A model generated the notes under the pieces. It was not told the origin of the DNA. It did no database searches and saw only the letters and a program-made list of their open reading frames with translations. Positions 1-8,318 of a stretch of 64,000 bases of DNA are shown piece by piece. Position 1 is the first letter of the stretch. Every line of letters starts with the position of its first letter. The translations under genes were made by a program, and so were the position numbers. Source of the DNA: Emticicia fluvialis (GTDB lineage: Bacteria; Bacteroidota; Bacteroidia; Cytophagales; Spirosomataceae); the NCBI RefSeq assembly GCF_024793945.1, contig NZ_JANUSD010000012.1, positions 1-64,000 of the forward strand, in the 5' to 3' direction.

Positions 1-4
1 GTTT

Positions 5-931
5 TTACTGCCTGTACAGCCTCGGCTTCTCGTTGCCAGACCTGAGCAGGTAATCGGCCAGGTCAAGGCCCTGCTGGCGGTCTTGGTCGGTAGCTATTTT
101 TTCAAGCACATCAGACACCACCCATTGGCTTCCCCACCGAAACTCCTGCACTTTGGCCTGCCATTTTTCAAAGGCGTTCACATCCGGAAAAAGAAAAACC
201 TTTCTGCCCTCTAACACTTTACACTTATCTGCCGACAGGCTGTTGAGGCTACCCGCAGCCAGCCATGTAAACCGAGGCTCGTACAGGCTTGCTATCAGGG
301 CGGTTTTTTCGCTTTCAACAATGGCTACGGGCTTGGTGTTGTTGATGAGCAGATGCTCACCAAAAAAGCACTGTTTCAGGTTGAAGTCAGGTAGATTGAG
401 TACACTATGCACCCAGCTGATAAGGCTGACAGGCTCTTTGATTCTTTTGCCTGTGGCCGTATTGTATAGCATGATTTTACCCGAACGGATTCTCCGCCGC
501 GTATCTATCTGCCAGAAAACCGTAGCCCCCGCCCAATGCTTTGACGTACCAATAAAATAGCGTTTAATAAGCAGATTGGTTCTTACCTCGCCGAAAGTAT
601 GCCTCAAAAAAGCCAGCAGATTATTGGGCTGATTGGGTTTGAGGCTGGCCAGAAAAATTTCGTTTTCTATATACGACACCGGCTTTTCGGGCAATGGTTT
701 ATAGGGCCTTACCTTAACGGTATCAGTAGGGTTATCCTGAAAATACTGCCTGGGTGTATAATGGTACCCACATTTTATCTCGCGGTTGCAACGGCCAACG
801 TCGTCGGCCAGATGCTCGCCGGTTTCAGCATTGATGTATCTGGTAAAAGCGTGTTTTTCGCCACAATTGGGGCAGGTGTACCGGGTTTTCATGCCTTTGT
901 AAGGCTCCAGCAAAAATTGATAACTCTCCAT
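5..931 (-). CDS. DUF6371-type primase-like protein of a mobile element
   Basis: A 308-residue protein that starts with a zinc beta-ribbon (Cys20, Cys23, Cys48, Cys54) and has a TOPRIM-like segment around residues 200-255 (a VESEKTAL motif, then a VFLFPD strand). This layout matches the DUF6371/PG0870-like proteins carried by Bacteroidota integrative elements, which resemble primases. The ORF is complete, with its stop at the window edge and an AGGA stretch upstream of the ATG. On the same strand, 2.4 kb upstream, lies a RepA-like ATPase, its usual companion. A role in element replication is inferred from the family and the neighbour. Confidence 0.75.
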   Translation of the reverse strand: MESYQFLLEPYKGMKTRYTCPNCGEKHAFTRYINAETGEHLADDVGRCNREIKCGYHYTPRQYFQDNPTDTVKVRPYKPLPEKPVSYIENEIFLASLKPNQPNNLLAFLRHTFGEVRTNLLIKRYFIGTSKHWAGATVFWQIDTRRRIRSGKIMLYNTATGKRIKEPVSLISWVHSVLNLPDFNLKQCFFGEHLLINNTKPVAIVESEKTALIASLYEPRFTWLAAGSLNSLSADKCKVLEGRKVFLFPDVNAFEKWQAKVQEFRWGSQWVVSDVLEKIATDQDRQQGLDLADYLLRSGNEKPRLYRQ

Positions 932-1279
932 TTTAAATCCTATTCTCCATTGCTAATATACGGAAAATTTGGGTGAATTGGAAGTGGGGTGGGTGGTGTT
1001 TATGGTTGCTGTACTTTCCGCACTTTCTGTACTTTTCCGCACTTTCCACACTTCTGTACCAAAAGTGCGGAAAGTGTGGGTTGGTGTGGTTTTATGATAT
1101 TGGCTTTATAGAAATTGTGATAGAAAAAGTGCGCAAAAACATTCTCAATTTAAAATATTTTCGAAGCGCATAAAGGAGATTATTTTGTATTTATTGCTAT
1201 ACCATACCAATTTGTATTCTTGGGATAAAACAATTGAGAAAGTTATTTTTTCTATATTTATAAAAATAATCATCTAATA
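932..1279. other. Intergenic region between primase-like gene and nuclease gene
   Basis: This 348-bp gap holds the first hairpin array. The 1085-1279 part is very AT-rich and is the leader of the nuclease gene. A TATATTTA at 1253-1260 resembles the -7 box TAnnTTTG with one mismatch, but no well-spaced -33 element is visible. I see no further gene. Confidence 0.6.
1009..1080. repeat. Hairpin array of 9-bp units, copy 1
   Basis: The sequence shows inverted units of the type CCGCACTTT at 1009-1054 (five units plus one extra T at 1036), then a spacer TGTACCA at 1055-1061, then direct units AAAGTGCGG and AAAGTGTGG at 1062-1079. The two orientations can fold into an imperfect hairpin. A second copy lies at 3216-3308. 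It sits upstream of the primase-like gene and could be a terminator, a replication or transfer iteron, or a recombination site; the sequence does not decide. Confidence 0.75.
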
Positions 1280-2275
1280 ATGTCTAAACATAAATCTAAG
1301 CCCCCAAAACAGAAAAGACAATATAACGATGGAAAGCTTTTTGAAAAATTGAACTTTCTGATTCAATTAGCAAAAAATGACAGTCCAAACGCTATTGTTT
1401 ATTTTGACCATAAGTTAAAATCAAAAACTGGAGGCCAACGCCAATTTGATGTAGTAATAGAGATTAAATATGATGATTTTGTCTTTTTAGTTGGCATTGA
1501 GTGTAAAGACCATAATTCTGCTAATGTACCTGTAGAAAAATTAGACGCTTTTGAAACAAAGTGCAATTTGTGCGGTATAGATAGAAAGATAATGGTAGCT
1601 GCTAAGGGGTTTCAGAAAGAGGCAATAAATAATGCCAAGATTTTTAATATTCAATTATTCACCTTGTCTGAAATAAGCCAGGAAGAAACAAAACAATGGT
1701 TTGATGCTAATAATTTAATGCTTATTGCCTATGACGGAGAATTCCATAATGCAGATATTGTCGTTCAAGATACGAGTATTTTTAAAGAGAATAGAGATAT
1801 TAATTTACAAGAATATAAAATTTTTACTGAAGAAGCAGAATGTGAATCTGAAGAGTTAATTAATTATATATATCATGCAATTTTCCCTAGAGTTATGGAA
1901 GATTTTAAGGAATTTTTTAGAAATGAAGCTCGGAAAAATGGATTTGGTATGATAGAAGGTACGATGTATCAAGAAGTTTTTGTTAAAAACGAAAAAAATA
2001 TGTATTTAAAAGACTCAGAAGGCAGGCAAAGTCCAATAATACAAATAGACTTCTATATAAAAACATGGACACATATGCAAAAGCCAATTAATTTGAGCAT
2101 TAAAGAGTTTAATAAACTTAAAGAAAACGACGGTTTATTAGTCGTTAATCATACTATTCAAAACTATGGTACTTTTGCTGGAATTAAAAAGAAAGACGAC
2201 GATTTTTTTGATTTTTATTTTACACCACTAGAAGGAATAGCTACAAAACTTACAAGAGAATCCTTTAAGAGATAA
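1280..2275 (+). CDS. Mrr-like PD-(D/E)XK restriction endonuclease
   Basis: A 331-residue protein with a basic N-terminus. The N-terminal half carries a PD-(D/E)XK nuclease core of the Mrr-catalytic type: Asp57 in a QFDVVIE strand, then Glu74-Cys75-Lys76 in VGIECK, followed by the helix that pairs with it. The second half (about residues 130-331) is not recognised and may sense DNA or a partner. It is codon-AT-rich compared with the flanking element genes. No methyltransferase or specificity subunit lies beside it, so it may be a stand-alone modification-dependent nuclease. Cleavage of foreign DNA is inferred from the family. Confidence 0.7.
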   Translation: MSKHKSKPPKQKRQYNDGKLFEKLNFLIQLAKNDSPNAIVYFDHKLKSKTGGQRQFDVVIEIKYDDFVFLVGIECKDHNSANVPVEKLDAFETKCNLCGIDRKIMVAAKGFQKEAINNAKIFNIQLFTLSEISQEETKQWFDANNLMLIAYDGEFHNADIVVQDTSIFKENRDINLQEYKIFTEEAECESEELINYIYHAIFPRVMEDFKEFFRNEARKNGFGMIEGTMYQEVFVKNEKNMYLKDSEGRQSPIIQIDFYIKTWTHMQKPINLSIKEFNKLKENDGLLVVNHTIQNYGTFAGIKKKDDDFFDFYFTPLEGIATKLTRESFKR

Positions 2276-2288
2276 ATTTTATTTTCTG

Positions 2289-2825
2289 CTACATTAGATT
2301 AGCGAGGTCAAAATACATTAATCTGGTGTCTTTACCTGCGTCTGATTCCGTCAAAAACTTAAACCCATTTTTTTCATAAAAACCTAATGATTGACTATAT
2401 GCATCAACAGTAATAAATCTACAGCCTGTTCTATTATTAGTAATAAACATTTCTTTAAGATAATCCAGAATACCTCTGCCAATTCCTTGACTTTTATATT
2501 TACTACTAACACCTAACCTGCCAATTTTCATTGCAGGATATCCCATTATAGTTCTTTTTGAATTTGGGATTTTTTTACTGAACTTATTCCATGTTGTTTT
2601 ATCTCTTTCTGGTATTGATGCAAGACTTATTTTATCATTGGCTAAACTAAAGAAAGCGACGGTGTCCGTGTCGCTTTCTAAAATATATGTTACTGCTAAT
2701 AACTTATTCATGTAGTTCTTTGAATCATTAAACAAGAAGTCGTTTAAATCATCATCATCACAGTCAAAAGATTTTATATCATGTGTATCAACTAGTCTTA
2801 TTAGACTGAAACTCTCTATATTCAT
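2289..2825 (-). CDS. GNAT family N-acetyltransferase, possible toxin
   Basis: A 178-residue GNAT-fold protein. The acetyl-CoA loop is visible at residues 112-118 (SQGIGRG) after the beta-4 strand MKIGRLGV, and the C-terminal FYEKNGF motif (149-155) is typical of AtaT/TacT-like GNAT toxins and of their non-toxic relatives. Its ATG shares one base with the stop (TGATG) of a 50-codon ORF upstream, so the two are probably translationally coupled. This layout resembles a type II toxin-antitoxin pair, but the upstream protein is not a recognised ribbon-helix-helix antitoxin. A house-keeping acetyltransferase cannot be excluded. Confidence 0.8.
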   Translation of the reverse strand: MNIESFSLIRLVDTHDIKSFDCDDDDLNDFLFNDSKNYMNKLLAVTYILESDTDTVAFFSLANDKISLASIPERDKTTWNKFSKKIPNSKRTIMGYPAMKIGRLGVSSKYKSQGIGRGILDYLKEMFITNNRTGCRFITVDAYSQSLGFYEKNGFKFLTESDAGKDTRLMYFDLANLM

Positions 2826-2977
2826 CAGAACTTAGCAATAGCATTAAACTTACTAAAATTATCTTTCATTCTTTCTTTAACTTCTTTTGAAACCTTTTCA
2901 GGCTTTTTAGTATCTAGAATGAAAGTTTCAGCATCCTTACCTTTTAAAAAAGGTGTTTCCTTAATTGGTTTTGCCAT
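2825..2977 (-). CDS. 50-residue antitoxin-like protein
   Basis: A short, highly charged, mostly helical 50-residue protein that opens MAKPIKETPFLKGKDAE and ends in KFNAIAKF. I recall similar short Bacteroidota proteins next to GNAT genes, but this is from memory and is not a named family that I can cite. The stop codon overlaps the start of the GNAT gene by one base. Position, size and coupling suggest that it neutralises or assists the acetyltransferase. The ORF is too short for most gene finders. Its own start overlaps the tail of a broken reading frame upstream. Confidence 0.65.
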   Translation of the reverse strand: MAKPIKETPFLKGKDAETFILDTKKPEKVSKEVKERMKDNFSKFNAIAKF

Positions 2978-3195
2978 AACTATCTATATTTAAGTTTGTT
3001 ATAATATTACAAAGTTCGTCATTACTATCTACATAGGCAAGGAATCCCTTTACTTTTATTCTTCGTACTACTTACAATTAACACTCTAAATTTCAATATT
3101 GCACCAGAAATATTTCTTACAAGATTATTAAATTCAAACACATTAAATTCCTGTGCAGTAATATAATGATAGTTAAATTCATCCCTATATCTTAG
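2961..3195 (-). pseudogene. Truncated, frameshifted remnant of an unknown gene
   Basis: On the minus strand an open frame without a start runs from about 3195 (YRDEFNYHYITAQEF...) to a stop (GIPCLCR*). If one G is removed from the GGG run near the junction, it continues in the next frame (GFLAYVDSNDELCN...) to a stop that overlaps the start of the 50-residue ORF. The two pieces read as one protein of about 75 residues lacking its N-terminus, which ends close to the hairpin array at 3216. I do not recognise the family. A sequencing error in the G run would explain the frameshift but not the missing start. Confidence 0.45.
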
Positions 3196-3215
3196 TTATT
3201 GCTACGCATTAAAGC

Positions 3216-3308
3216 ACCCGCACTTTTCCGCACTTTCCGCACTTCTGTACCAAAAGTGTGGAAAGTGCGGAAAGTGTGGAAAGTGTGGAAAGTACAGAAA
3301 GTGCGGGT
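3216..3308. repeat. Hairpin array of 9-bp units, copy 2
   Basis: Three inverted units CCGCACTTT/C (3218-3226, 3228-3236, 3237-3245, with an extra T at 3227) lead to the spacer TGTACCA (3246-3252). Six perfect-period direct units AAAGTGYGG, one of them varied to AAAGTACAG, follow at 3253-3306. The outermost 8 bases, ACCCGCAC and GTGCGGGT, are exact inverted repeats. Copy 1 at 1009-1080 has the same spacer and the extra T at the same distance. It lies immediately after the stop of the ATPase gene, so it may also end that transcript. Confidence 0.8.
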
Positions 3309-3309
3309 T

Positions 3310-4422
3310 TTACAACACGTCTTTTTTAAGGATTTTTCTAACGCCACTCTCTGAAAGCCCAAATTTATTAGCAATCTGAATAATAGAAACCCCCTGCTTC
3401 CTCAACAATATAATCTCACTCGTCCTCTCATCCTTTTCCTTAACAGAAACCTCGCGCAGATGCTCTTTTTCGTAGCCGAAGCCGGTTAATTCAAATTGCA
3501 GAAAATTATCTGCTTTGGCTATCTGGCATACGGCTACGTTGTCGGTGTCATACATAAATTCGCTTTGGCGCACTTTTATCTGTTTCAGGTAGCGGATACC
3601 CTTGTCGCGCTGGCTTTCACCAATGGCAAAAGACGAATCTGTAAAGCTCATCAAGGCCTTGCTGCCCTGCAAATCGTTCTGGCTGATGGGCTTGCTTAAA
3701 TCGCGTTTGGGGGTATGTGCCAATGCCAGCAATGAAAGGCTAAATTTACTTTTTAGGGCTTTCAGGTGCTTCATCAGCGGCATGGCATTTACGGCTTTCT
3801 CGGTTTCGGTTTTCAGGTACGTGAGGTTGTCAATAATCAGCACCTTTGCTCCGGTTTCAATCAGGCTTTTTTCAAGGGCGTTGCTCAGAAACTCCTCAAA
3901 AGTCTGCTTGTCGGGTATCACCGCATCGGGGTTCAGCTCTACTCTTTTAAAATTCTCATCGAAACGATAAGGGTTCTGAAAATCAACCGAGTACCGGTTT
4001 TGAAACTGCTTGGCCGACAGCTCAAAATCAAAATACAGCACCATTTGTTTCCGGGCATCAAGCCTGAACCCCCGCACGGCCTCTCCTTTACTGATGCTGT
4101 TACCAATCTGCACGGCCAGAATAGATTTACCGAGGTTGGTATCGGCAAACAGAATGCACAACTCGCCTTCAAACCAGAACTCATCAAAAAGCATTTCGGG
4201 TTTTGGCTGGCTGGCCGCCAGTTCAAGCCAGCTATTGGCCGACTTCACAATCAACAGCCCTGTGTTTTCGTCTTCCTGTTCCTCAAATGCAGGCGCTTGC
4301 AGCAGTTCATCAAAATGCGCCCTGATGTTTTGCAGAGTGGCATCGGGGTCTGTTAAAGCATTCGTTGGTGTGTGTTCTTGTAAAGCATCACTTTTGTGTG
4401 GATTTTTTAAATTCTTAGTCAT
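3310..4422 (-). CDS. RepA-like AAA ATPase of a mobile element
   Basis: A RecA-fold ATPase of about 370 residues. It shows Walker A ADTNLGKS (around residues 94-101) and Walker B KVLIIDN (around 194-200), followed by a QNDLQGSKALMSFTDS segment typical of RepA/DnaB-like helicases on Bacteroidota elements. A helix-turn-helix occupies the last 25 residues (IIQIANKFGLSESGVRKIL). The reading frame also opens one codon earlier at a TTG; I chose the ATG. The primase-like gene at the window start is the usual downstream partner, here separated by the array-bounded insert. Probable role: replication or maintenance of the element. Confidence 0.75.
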   Translation of the reverse strand: MTKNLKNPHKSDALQEHTPTNALTDPDATLQNIRAHFDELLQAPAFEEQEDENTGLLIVKSANSWLELAASQPKPEMLFDEFWFEGELCILFADTNLGKSILAVQIGNSISKGEAVRGFRLDARKQMVLYFDFELSAKQFQNRYSVDFQNPYRFDENFKRVELNPDAVIPDKQTFEEFLSNALEKSLIETGAKVLIIDNLTYLKTETEKAVNAMPLMKHLKALKSKFSLSLLALAHTPKRDLSKPISQNDLQGSKALMSFTDSSFAIGESQRDKGIRYLKQIKVRQSEFMYDTDNVAVCQIAKADNFLQFELTGFGYEKEHLREVSVKEKDERTSEIILLRKQGVSIIQIANKFGLSESGVRKILKKDVL

Positions 4423-4687
4423 CAAACAAAAAAATATAGTAAAACAAAAAATAAACTCACCGTTGTATCATTATAGGGTCAGAATGAGCATTAAGTGATT
4501 ATTATCTAGCCAATAAAGCATCTACAAAGCCATTATCTGGCACTTGTTGCTGTCTATAAATTTAAGTATTTATGTTGAATTATTTTTATACATAACTGAA
4601 GATTTTTTGTGGATAAACCGATAAAAAAAGCGGCCGGAATATCAATCCCGACCGCTTGCTAAAACTCTTTTTTATGCTGTAATTTAT
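4423..4687. other. Junction between accessory region and chromosome
   Basis: This 265-bp AT-rich stretch separates the element ATPase from valS. It contains the valS terminator at its right end. I see no integrase, no excisionase gene and no tRNA here, so the right end of the accessory element cannot be fixed from this window. Confidence 0.5.
4621..4657 (-). terminator. Rho-independent terminator of valS
   Basis: On the minus strand the arms AAGCGGTCGGG and CCGGCCGCTT form a GC-rich stem followed by a run of seven T. It lies about 30 bp after the valS stop codon. Confidence 0.85.
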
Positions 4688-7318
4688 CTACCCCAACTTC
4701 ACCAAAGCCTCTTCCAAAGCCTTGATTTTGGCGTCGGCATCGGCTAGTTTCTGGCGTTCTTTATCTATAATTTCAGGCTTGGCGTTTTGTACGAAACGCT
4801 CGTTGGCCAACTTGGCTTCGGTTGATTTCTTAAAGCCCCGGGTGTACTCCAGCTCTTTTTGCAGGTTGGCTTTTTCGGCCTCTACATCCATGTTTGAGCC
4901 CAGGTCAATCGTAAATTCGTCGCCTTTAATTACAAAGCTGATACCGTCTGTTTTATCGCTTACATACCGGATTTCTGAAATATTGCCCAGTTTCTGAATC
5001 AAGCCTGCCAATGCTTCATAACGTGCCTGATTACCCGTTTTTACAGCCAATGGCAATGCCTCTTTAGGCGATATCTGTTTGGCATTACGGGTGTTACGGA
5101 CTGTGGTGATGATTTCCGTCAGGATATCAAAATCGGCCAGAATCTCTTCATCTACTGCTCCGGCAGTTGGGAACGGTGCGATACAGATAGAGTCTTTATC
5201 TGCTCTGGGTTTAATGTTCTGCCAGATTTCTTCGGTAATAAACGGCATCCACGGATGCGCCAGGCGCATCAGGGCATCAAATATCTCAAGCGTGGCGTTG
5301 TAGGTTTGGCTGTCAATCGGTAAGCTCTTGCCATCTACGTAGGCCGGCTTAATCATTTCCAGATACTGCCCGCAGAAATCGTCCCAGATAACGTTATAGG
5401 TACTCATCAGGGCATCAGACATCCTGAACTTGCTGTAATGGTCAAGCGCCTCGGCCACTACCTTATTCAGCCTCGAGTTAAACCATTCAACAGCTTTGGC
5501 CGAAGCAGGGTTCTGGTCGGCGGTTTCGGCTACCTCCCAGCCTTCTATCAGCCTGAACGCATTCCATATCTTGTTGTTGAAATTACGGCCCTGCTGAATC
5601 AGTTTTTCATCATACAGCAGGTCATTACCGGCCGGTGAACTGAACAGCATACCCGTACGAACGCCATCGGCTCCGTATTTTTCAATCAAATCGAGTGGGT
5701 CGGGCGAGTTACCTAATGATTTCGACATCTTGCGCCCCTGATTATCGCGCACGATACCCGTCAGGTACACATTCTTAAACGGATATGTACCACGGTACTC
5801 ATACCCGGCAATTATCATACGGGCTACCCAGAAGAACAGAATCTCGGGGGCAGTTACCAGGTCGTTGGTGGGGTAATAATAGTTAATATCTTCATTATCA
5901 GGGTTCTTGAAGGCATCAAAAACCGACATCGGCCATAACCATGAGCTGAACCAGGTATCCAGCACGTCTTCGTCCTGGGTTAAATCCTGCTCGCTCAGGG
6001 CAAACAACTGGTATTTATTACGGGCTATTTTCAGGGCTTCCTGCTTGCTGGCGGCCACTATACAGGTGCCGTCGGGCATATAATAGGCGGGAATCCGATG
6101 CCCCCACCAAAGCTGACGGCTGATACACCAGTCGCGCACGTTTTCCATCCAATACTTGTAAGTATTCTTGAATTTCGGCGGAATAAACTGAATCGTATCG
6201 TCCATTACGTTTTTCAGGGCAGGCTCCGACAAATCTTTCATTTTCAGGAACCACTGTAACGATACCTTCGGCTCTATGACGGCTCCGGTGCGTTCTGAAG
6301 TACCAACGGTTGATTTATAATCTTCCACCTTCTCCAGATTGCCCGATTCTTCCAGCAATTTGATGATCTTCTTACGCGCCACAAAGCGGTCTTCACCTAC
6401 CAGAATCTTCGCCCGTTCGTTCAGTTTACCGTCATCGGTTAGTATATCAATCACTTCCAGATTATGTTTCTGGCCAAGGGCGTAGTCGTTCTGGTCGTGT
6501 GCAGGGGTTACCTTCAAGGCTCCGGTACCGAAGTCAACGGTTACGTATTCATCGGCAATAATGCTGATTTCGCGGTTTATGAGCGGGATTCTCACTTTCG
6601 TGCCTATGAGGTGTTGGTAACGCTCATCTTCGGGGTTCACACAAATGGCGGCATCAGCCATGATGGTTTCAGGGCGAACGGTGGCAATGGTAATGCTGCC
6701 GGCATCGCCATCATAGCGGATATACACCAGCTTTTGCTGAATATCCTTCATGATAACCTCTTCGTCCGACACCGTAGTTTTGGCCTGAGGGTCCCAGTTT
6801 ACCATTCTGTATCCGCGGTAAATCTCACCTTTGTTATACAGGTCAACAAAAACCTCAATTACGGCATCATACAGGCTGGGTTCCATGGTAAAACGGGTAC
6901 GGTCCCAGTCGCAAGATGCCCCCAGTTTACGTAATTGCTGCAAGATGATTCCGCCGTATTTCTCTGTCCATTCCCAGCAGTATTTCAGAAATTCTTCACG
7001 AGACAAATCACTTTTGTTGATGCCTTTTTCTTTCAGCATGGCTACAACCTTGGCTTCGGTGGCAATAGAGGCGTGGTCGGTACCCGGCACCCAGCAGGCT
7101 TCTTTGCCTTCCATTCTGGCCTTACGTGTGAGCACATCCTGTATGGTATTGTTGAGCATGTGACCCATGTGCAACACGCCCGTAACGTTTGGCGGCGGAA
7201 TAACGATACAGTAAGGCTCTTTGTCGGGGTTTGGTTTTGAACTAAAGAATTTGTTCTCAGTCCAGTACTGATACCACTTGTCTTCTATTTCTGTCGGATT
7301 GTAGGTTTTGCTTATCAT
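4688..7318 (-). CDS. valS: Valine--tRNA ligase
   Basis: Class I aminoacyl-tRNA synthetase that charges tRNA-Val with valine in the cytoplasm. The ATP-binding signatures are HMGH near residue 50 and GRKMSKSLGN near residue 540; the editing domain lies between, and the last 65 residues form the charged coiled-coil arm typical of ValRS. The full open frame from 7339 gives 883 residues. I prefer the ATG at 7318, which gives MISKTYNPTEIEDKWYQYW, the usual start in this phylum; neither start has a convincing ribosome site. It appears monocistronic, with its own terminator at 4621-4657. Confidence 0.95.
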   Translation of the reverse strand: MISKTYNPTEIEDKWYQYWTENKFFSSKPNPDKEPYCIVIPPPNVTGVLHMGHMLNNTIQDVLTRKARMEGKEACWVPGTDHASIATEAKVVAMLKEKGINKSDLSREEFLKYCWEWTEKYGGIILQQLRKLGASCDWDRTRFTMEPSLYDAVIEVFVDLYNKGEIYRGYRMVNWDPQAKTTVSDEEVIMKDIQQKLVYIRYDGDAGSITIATVRPETIMADAAICVNPEDERYQHLIGTKVRIPLINREISIIADEYVTVDFGTGALKVTPAHDQNDYALGQKHNLEVIDILTDDGKLNERAKILVGEDRFVARKKIIKLLEESGNLEKVEDYKSTVGTSERTGAVIEPKVSLQWFLKMKDLSEPALKNVMDDTIQFIPPKFKNTYKYWMENVRDWCISRQLWWGHRIPAYYMPDGTCIVAASKQEALKIARNKYQLFALSEQDLTQDEDVLDTWFSSWLWPMSVFDAFKNPDNEDINYYYPTNDLVTAPEILFFWVARMIIAGYEYRGTYPFKNVYLTGIVRDNQGRKMSKSLGNSPDPLDLIEKYGADGVRTGMLFSSPAGNDLLYDEKLIQQGRNFNNKIWNAFRLIEGWEVAETADQNPASAKAVEWFNSRLNKVVAEALDHYSKFRMSDALMSTYNVIWDDFCGQYLEMIKPAYVDGKSLPIDSQTYNATLEIFDALMRLAHPWMPFITEEIWQNIKPRADKDSICIAPFPTAGAVDEEILADFDILTEIITTVRNTRNAKQISPKEALPLAVKTGNQARYEALAGLIQKLGNISEIRYVSDKTDGISFVIKGDEFTIDLGSNMDVEAEKANLQKELEYTRGFKKSTEAKLANERFVQNAKPEIIDKERQKLADADAKIKALEEALVKLG

Positions 7319-7465
7319 ACTTATCTGGTGGTCTGTCAATACATCTTTTATGTTTCTCCGGTGGTTCCAATCGGTTATCCGGTATTCTTACGTGTTATCT
7401 CTCCAATTATAAAAAAGAATGCAAAATTACTGATTTTTTGCTGAATCTGCACCTGGGCAGGCTAT

Positions 7466-7499
7466 AAAAAAACCTGCACTCTCTTTCGGGAAATGCAGG
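7466..7499 (-). terminator. Terminator of the DUF2807 lipoprotein gene
   Basis: On the minus strand the arms CCTGCA and TGCAGG enclose a loop that itself can pair (TTTCCCGAAAGAGAG), followed by seven T. It lies just after the stop of the gene at 7533. Confidence 0.75.
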
Positions 7500-7532
7500 C
7501 TGTTCAGGATAGGTTACAAGGTAAAAGGGTAA

Positions 7533-8252
7533 TTAGTTGGCATCTATTATTTTACCCGAACCGCTGATGCGGTGGCTGATTCTGGGCGCACCCCTGAACC
7601 ACACAATTCCGCTGCCTGCAATGTACACATCCAGGTAATTGTAAGCGGTGGTTTCGCAACGGCCCGAGCCATTAATCTGCACATCGGTGTTGTCGGCACG
7701 CAGGCCAAAGGCTTCTATTTTTCCGCTGCCTGTCAGGGTATAAATAGCGTTGCGGGTATCGCCTTCCAGATATATCAGCCCCGAGCCGCCAATTTCGGCA
7801 TCTACGTCGCCGGTCATGTCGGTGGCTACGTCAATCAGCCCGCTACCCGACAGCAGCAGCTCAATGTTTTTGCCGAAAATCTTGTTGTCGCTCACCACCC
7901 GGCCACTGCTTGACACATAGATGCCGTACACGTCGGGTGTCTGTATCCAGATTTTCACCTTATTGTTGCTATACCAGCCCCCGTTGCTGTCTATAATAAG
8001 GGTATTACCGCTGATACGGGTAACAATACGGGGGATAATGTTGTTTTCTGCTTCAATTTTTATGTCACGGGCAGGGCCCTGGGTCAGAATTACCTCAGCG
8101 GCTACATTGAGTTCAATGCGGTTGAAGTATCCGGCCCGACGGAACTCGGTTGCGATGATTCCGGTGCCGGGGTCGTCATAATAAATATTGCAAGAAGATA
8201 ATCCTGTTACTCCCAAAAGGATTATGCCGATAAACATCAGGGTGCGTTTCAT
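7533..8252 (-). CDS. Head GIN domain (DUF2807) lipoprotein
   Basis: A 239-residue lipoprotein precursor: hydrophobic signal with lipobox LSSC, then a DUF2807 (GIN) beta-solenoid. The repeat SGSG(L/K/R)I is visible about six times, at roughly 20-residue spacing, which fits a right-handed beta-helix. Such proteins sit in the cell envelope of Bacteroidota; their function is not established. It stands alone between the valS promoter region and a divergent sugar kinase gene, with its own terminator. Confidence 0.85.
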   Translation of the reverse strand: MKRTLMFIGIILLGVTGLSSCNIYYDDPGTGIIATEFRRAGYFNRIELNVAAEVILTQGPARDIKIEAENNIIPRIVTRISGNTLIIDSNGGWYSNNKVKIWIQTPDVYGIYVSSSGRVVSDNKIFGKNIELLLSGSGLIDVATDMTGDVDAEIGGSGLIYLEGDTRNAIYTLTGSGKIEAFGLRADNTDVQINGSGRCETTAYNYLDVYIAGSGIVWFRGAPRISHRISGSGKIIDAN

Positions 8253-8286
8253 ACGAAATACGATTTTTAGCTTTTTCTATGTTTTT

Positions 8287-8318
8287 TTTGTCTTTAACTC
8301 TTAGATGCTATATGTTTG
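8287..8318 (+). promoter_or_regulatory. Candidate promoter of the ROK kinase gene
   Basis: TTTG at 8287-8290 and TATGTTTG at 8311-8318 are 20 bp apart. This fits the Bacteroidota housekeeping promoter (TTTG, about 19-20 bp, TAnnTTTG). It lies about 80 bp upstream of the chosen ATG. Confidence 0.55.

Noticed and set aside
153..976. Plus-strand ORFs opposite the DUF6371 gene
   Set aside because: Shadows of the minus-strand gene, with low-complexity or improbable composition.
973..1173. Plus-strand ORF across the first array
   Set aside because: Also a translation of the array; cysteine/glycine repeats come from the 9-bp units.
3192..3374. Minus-strand ORF with a repeated TFHTFRTF pattern
   Set aside because: It is the translation of the 9-bp hairpin array (a period of three codons) and runs into the ATPase gene in another frame; no start or domain supports a protein.
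4423..4620. Attachment site or tRNA at the element-chromosome border
   Set aside because: No tRNA fold and no repeat matching another place in the window was found; the other end of the element is outside the window.
6464..7240. Plus-strand ORFs opposite valS
   Set aside because: They lie fully inside the conserved valS coding region and resemble no protein.
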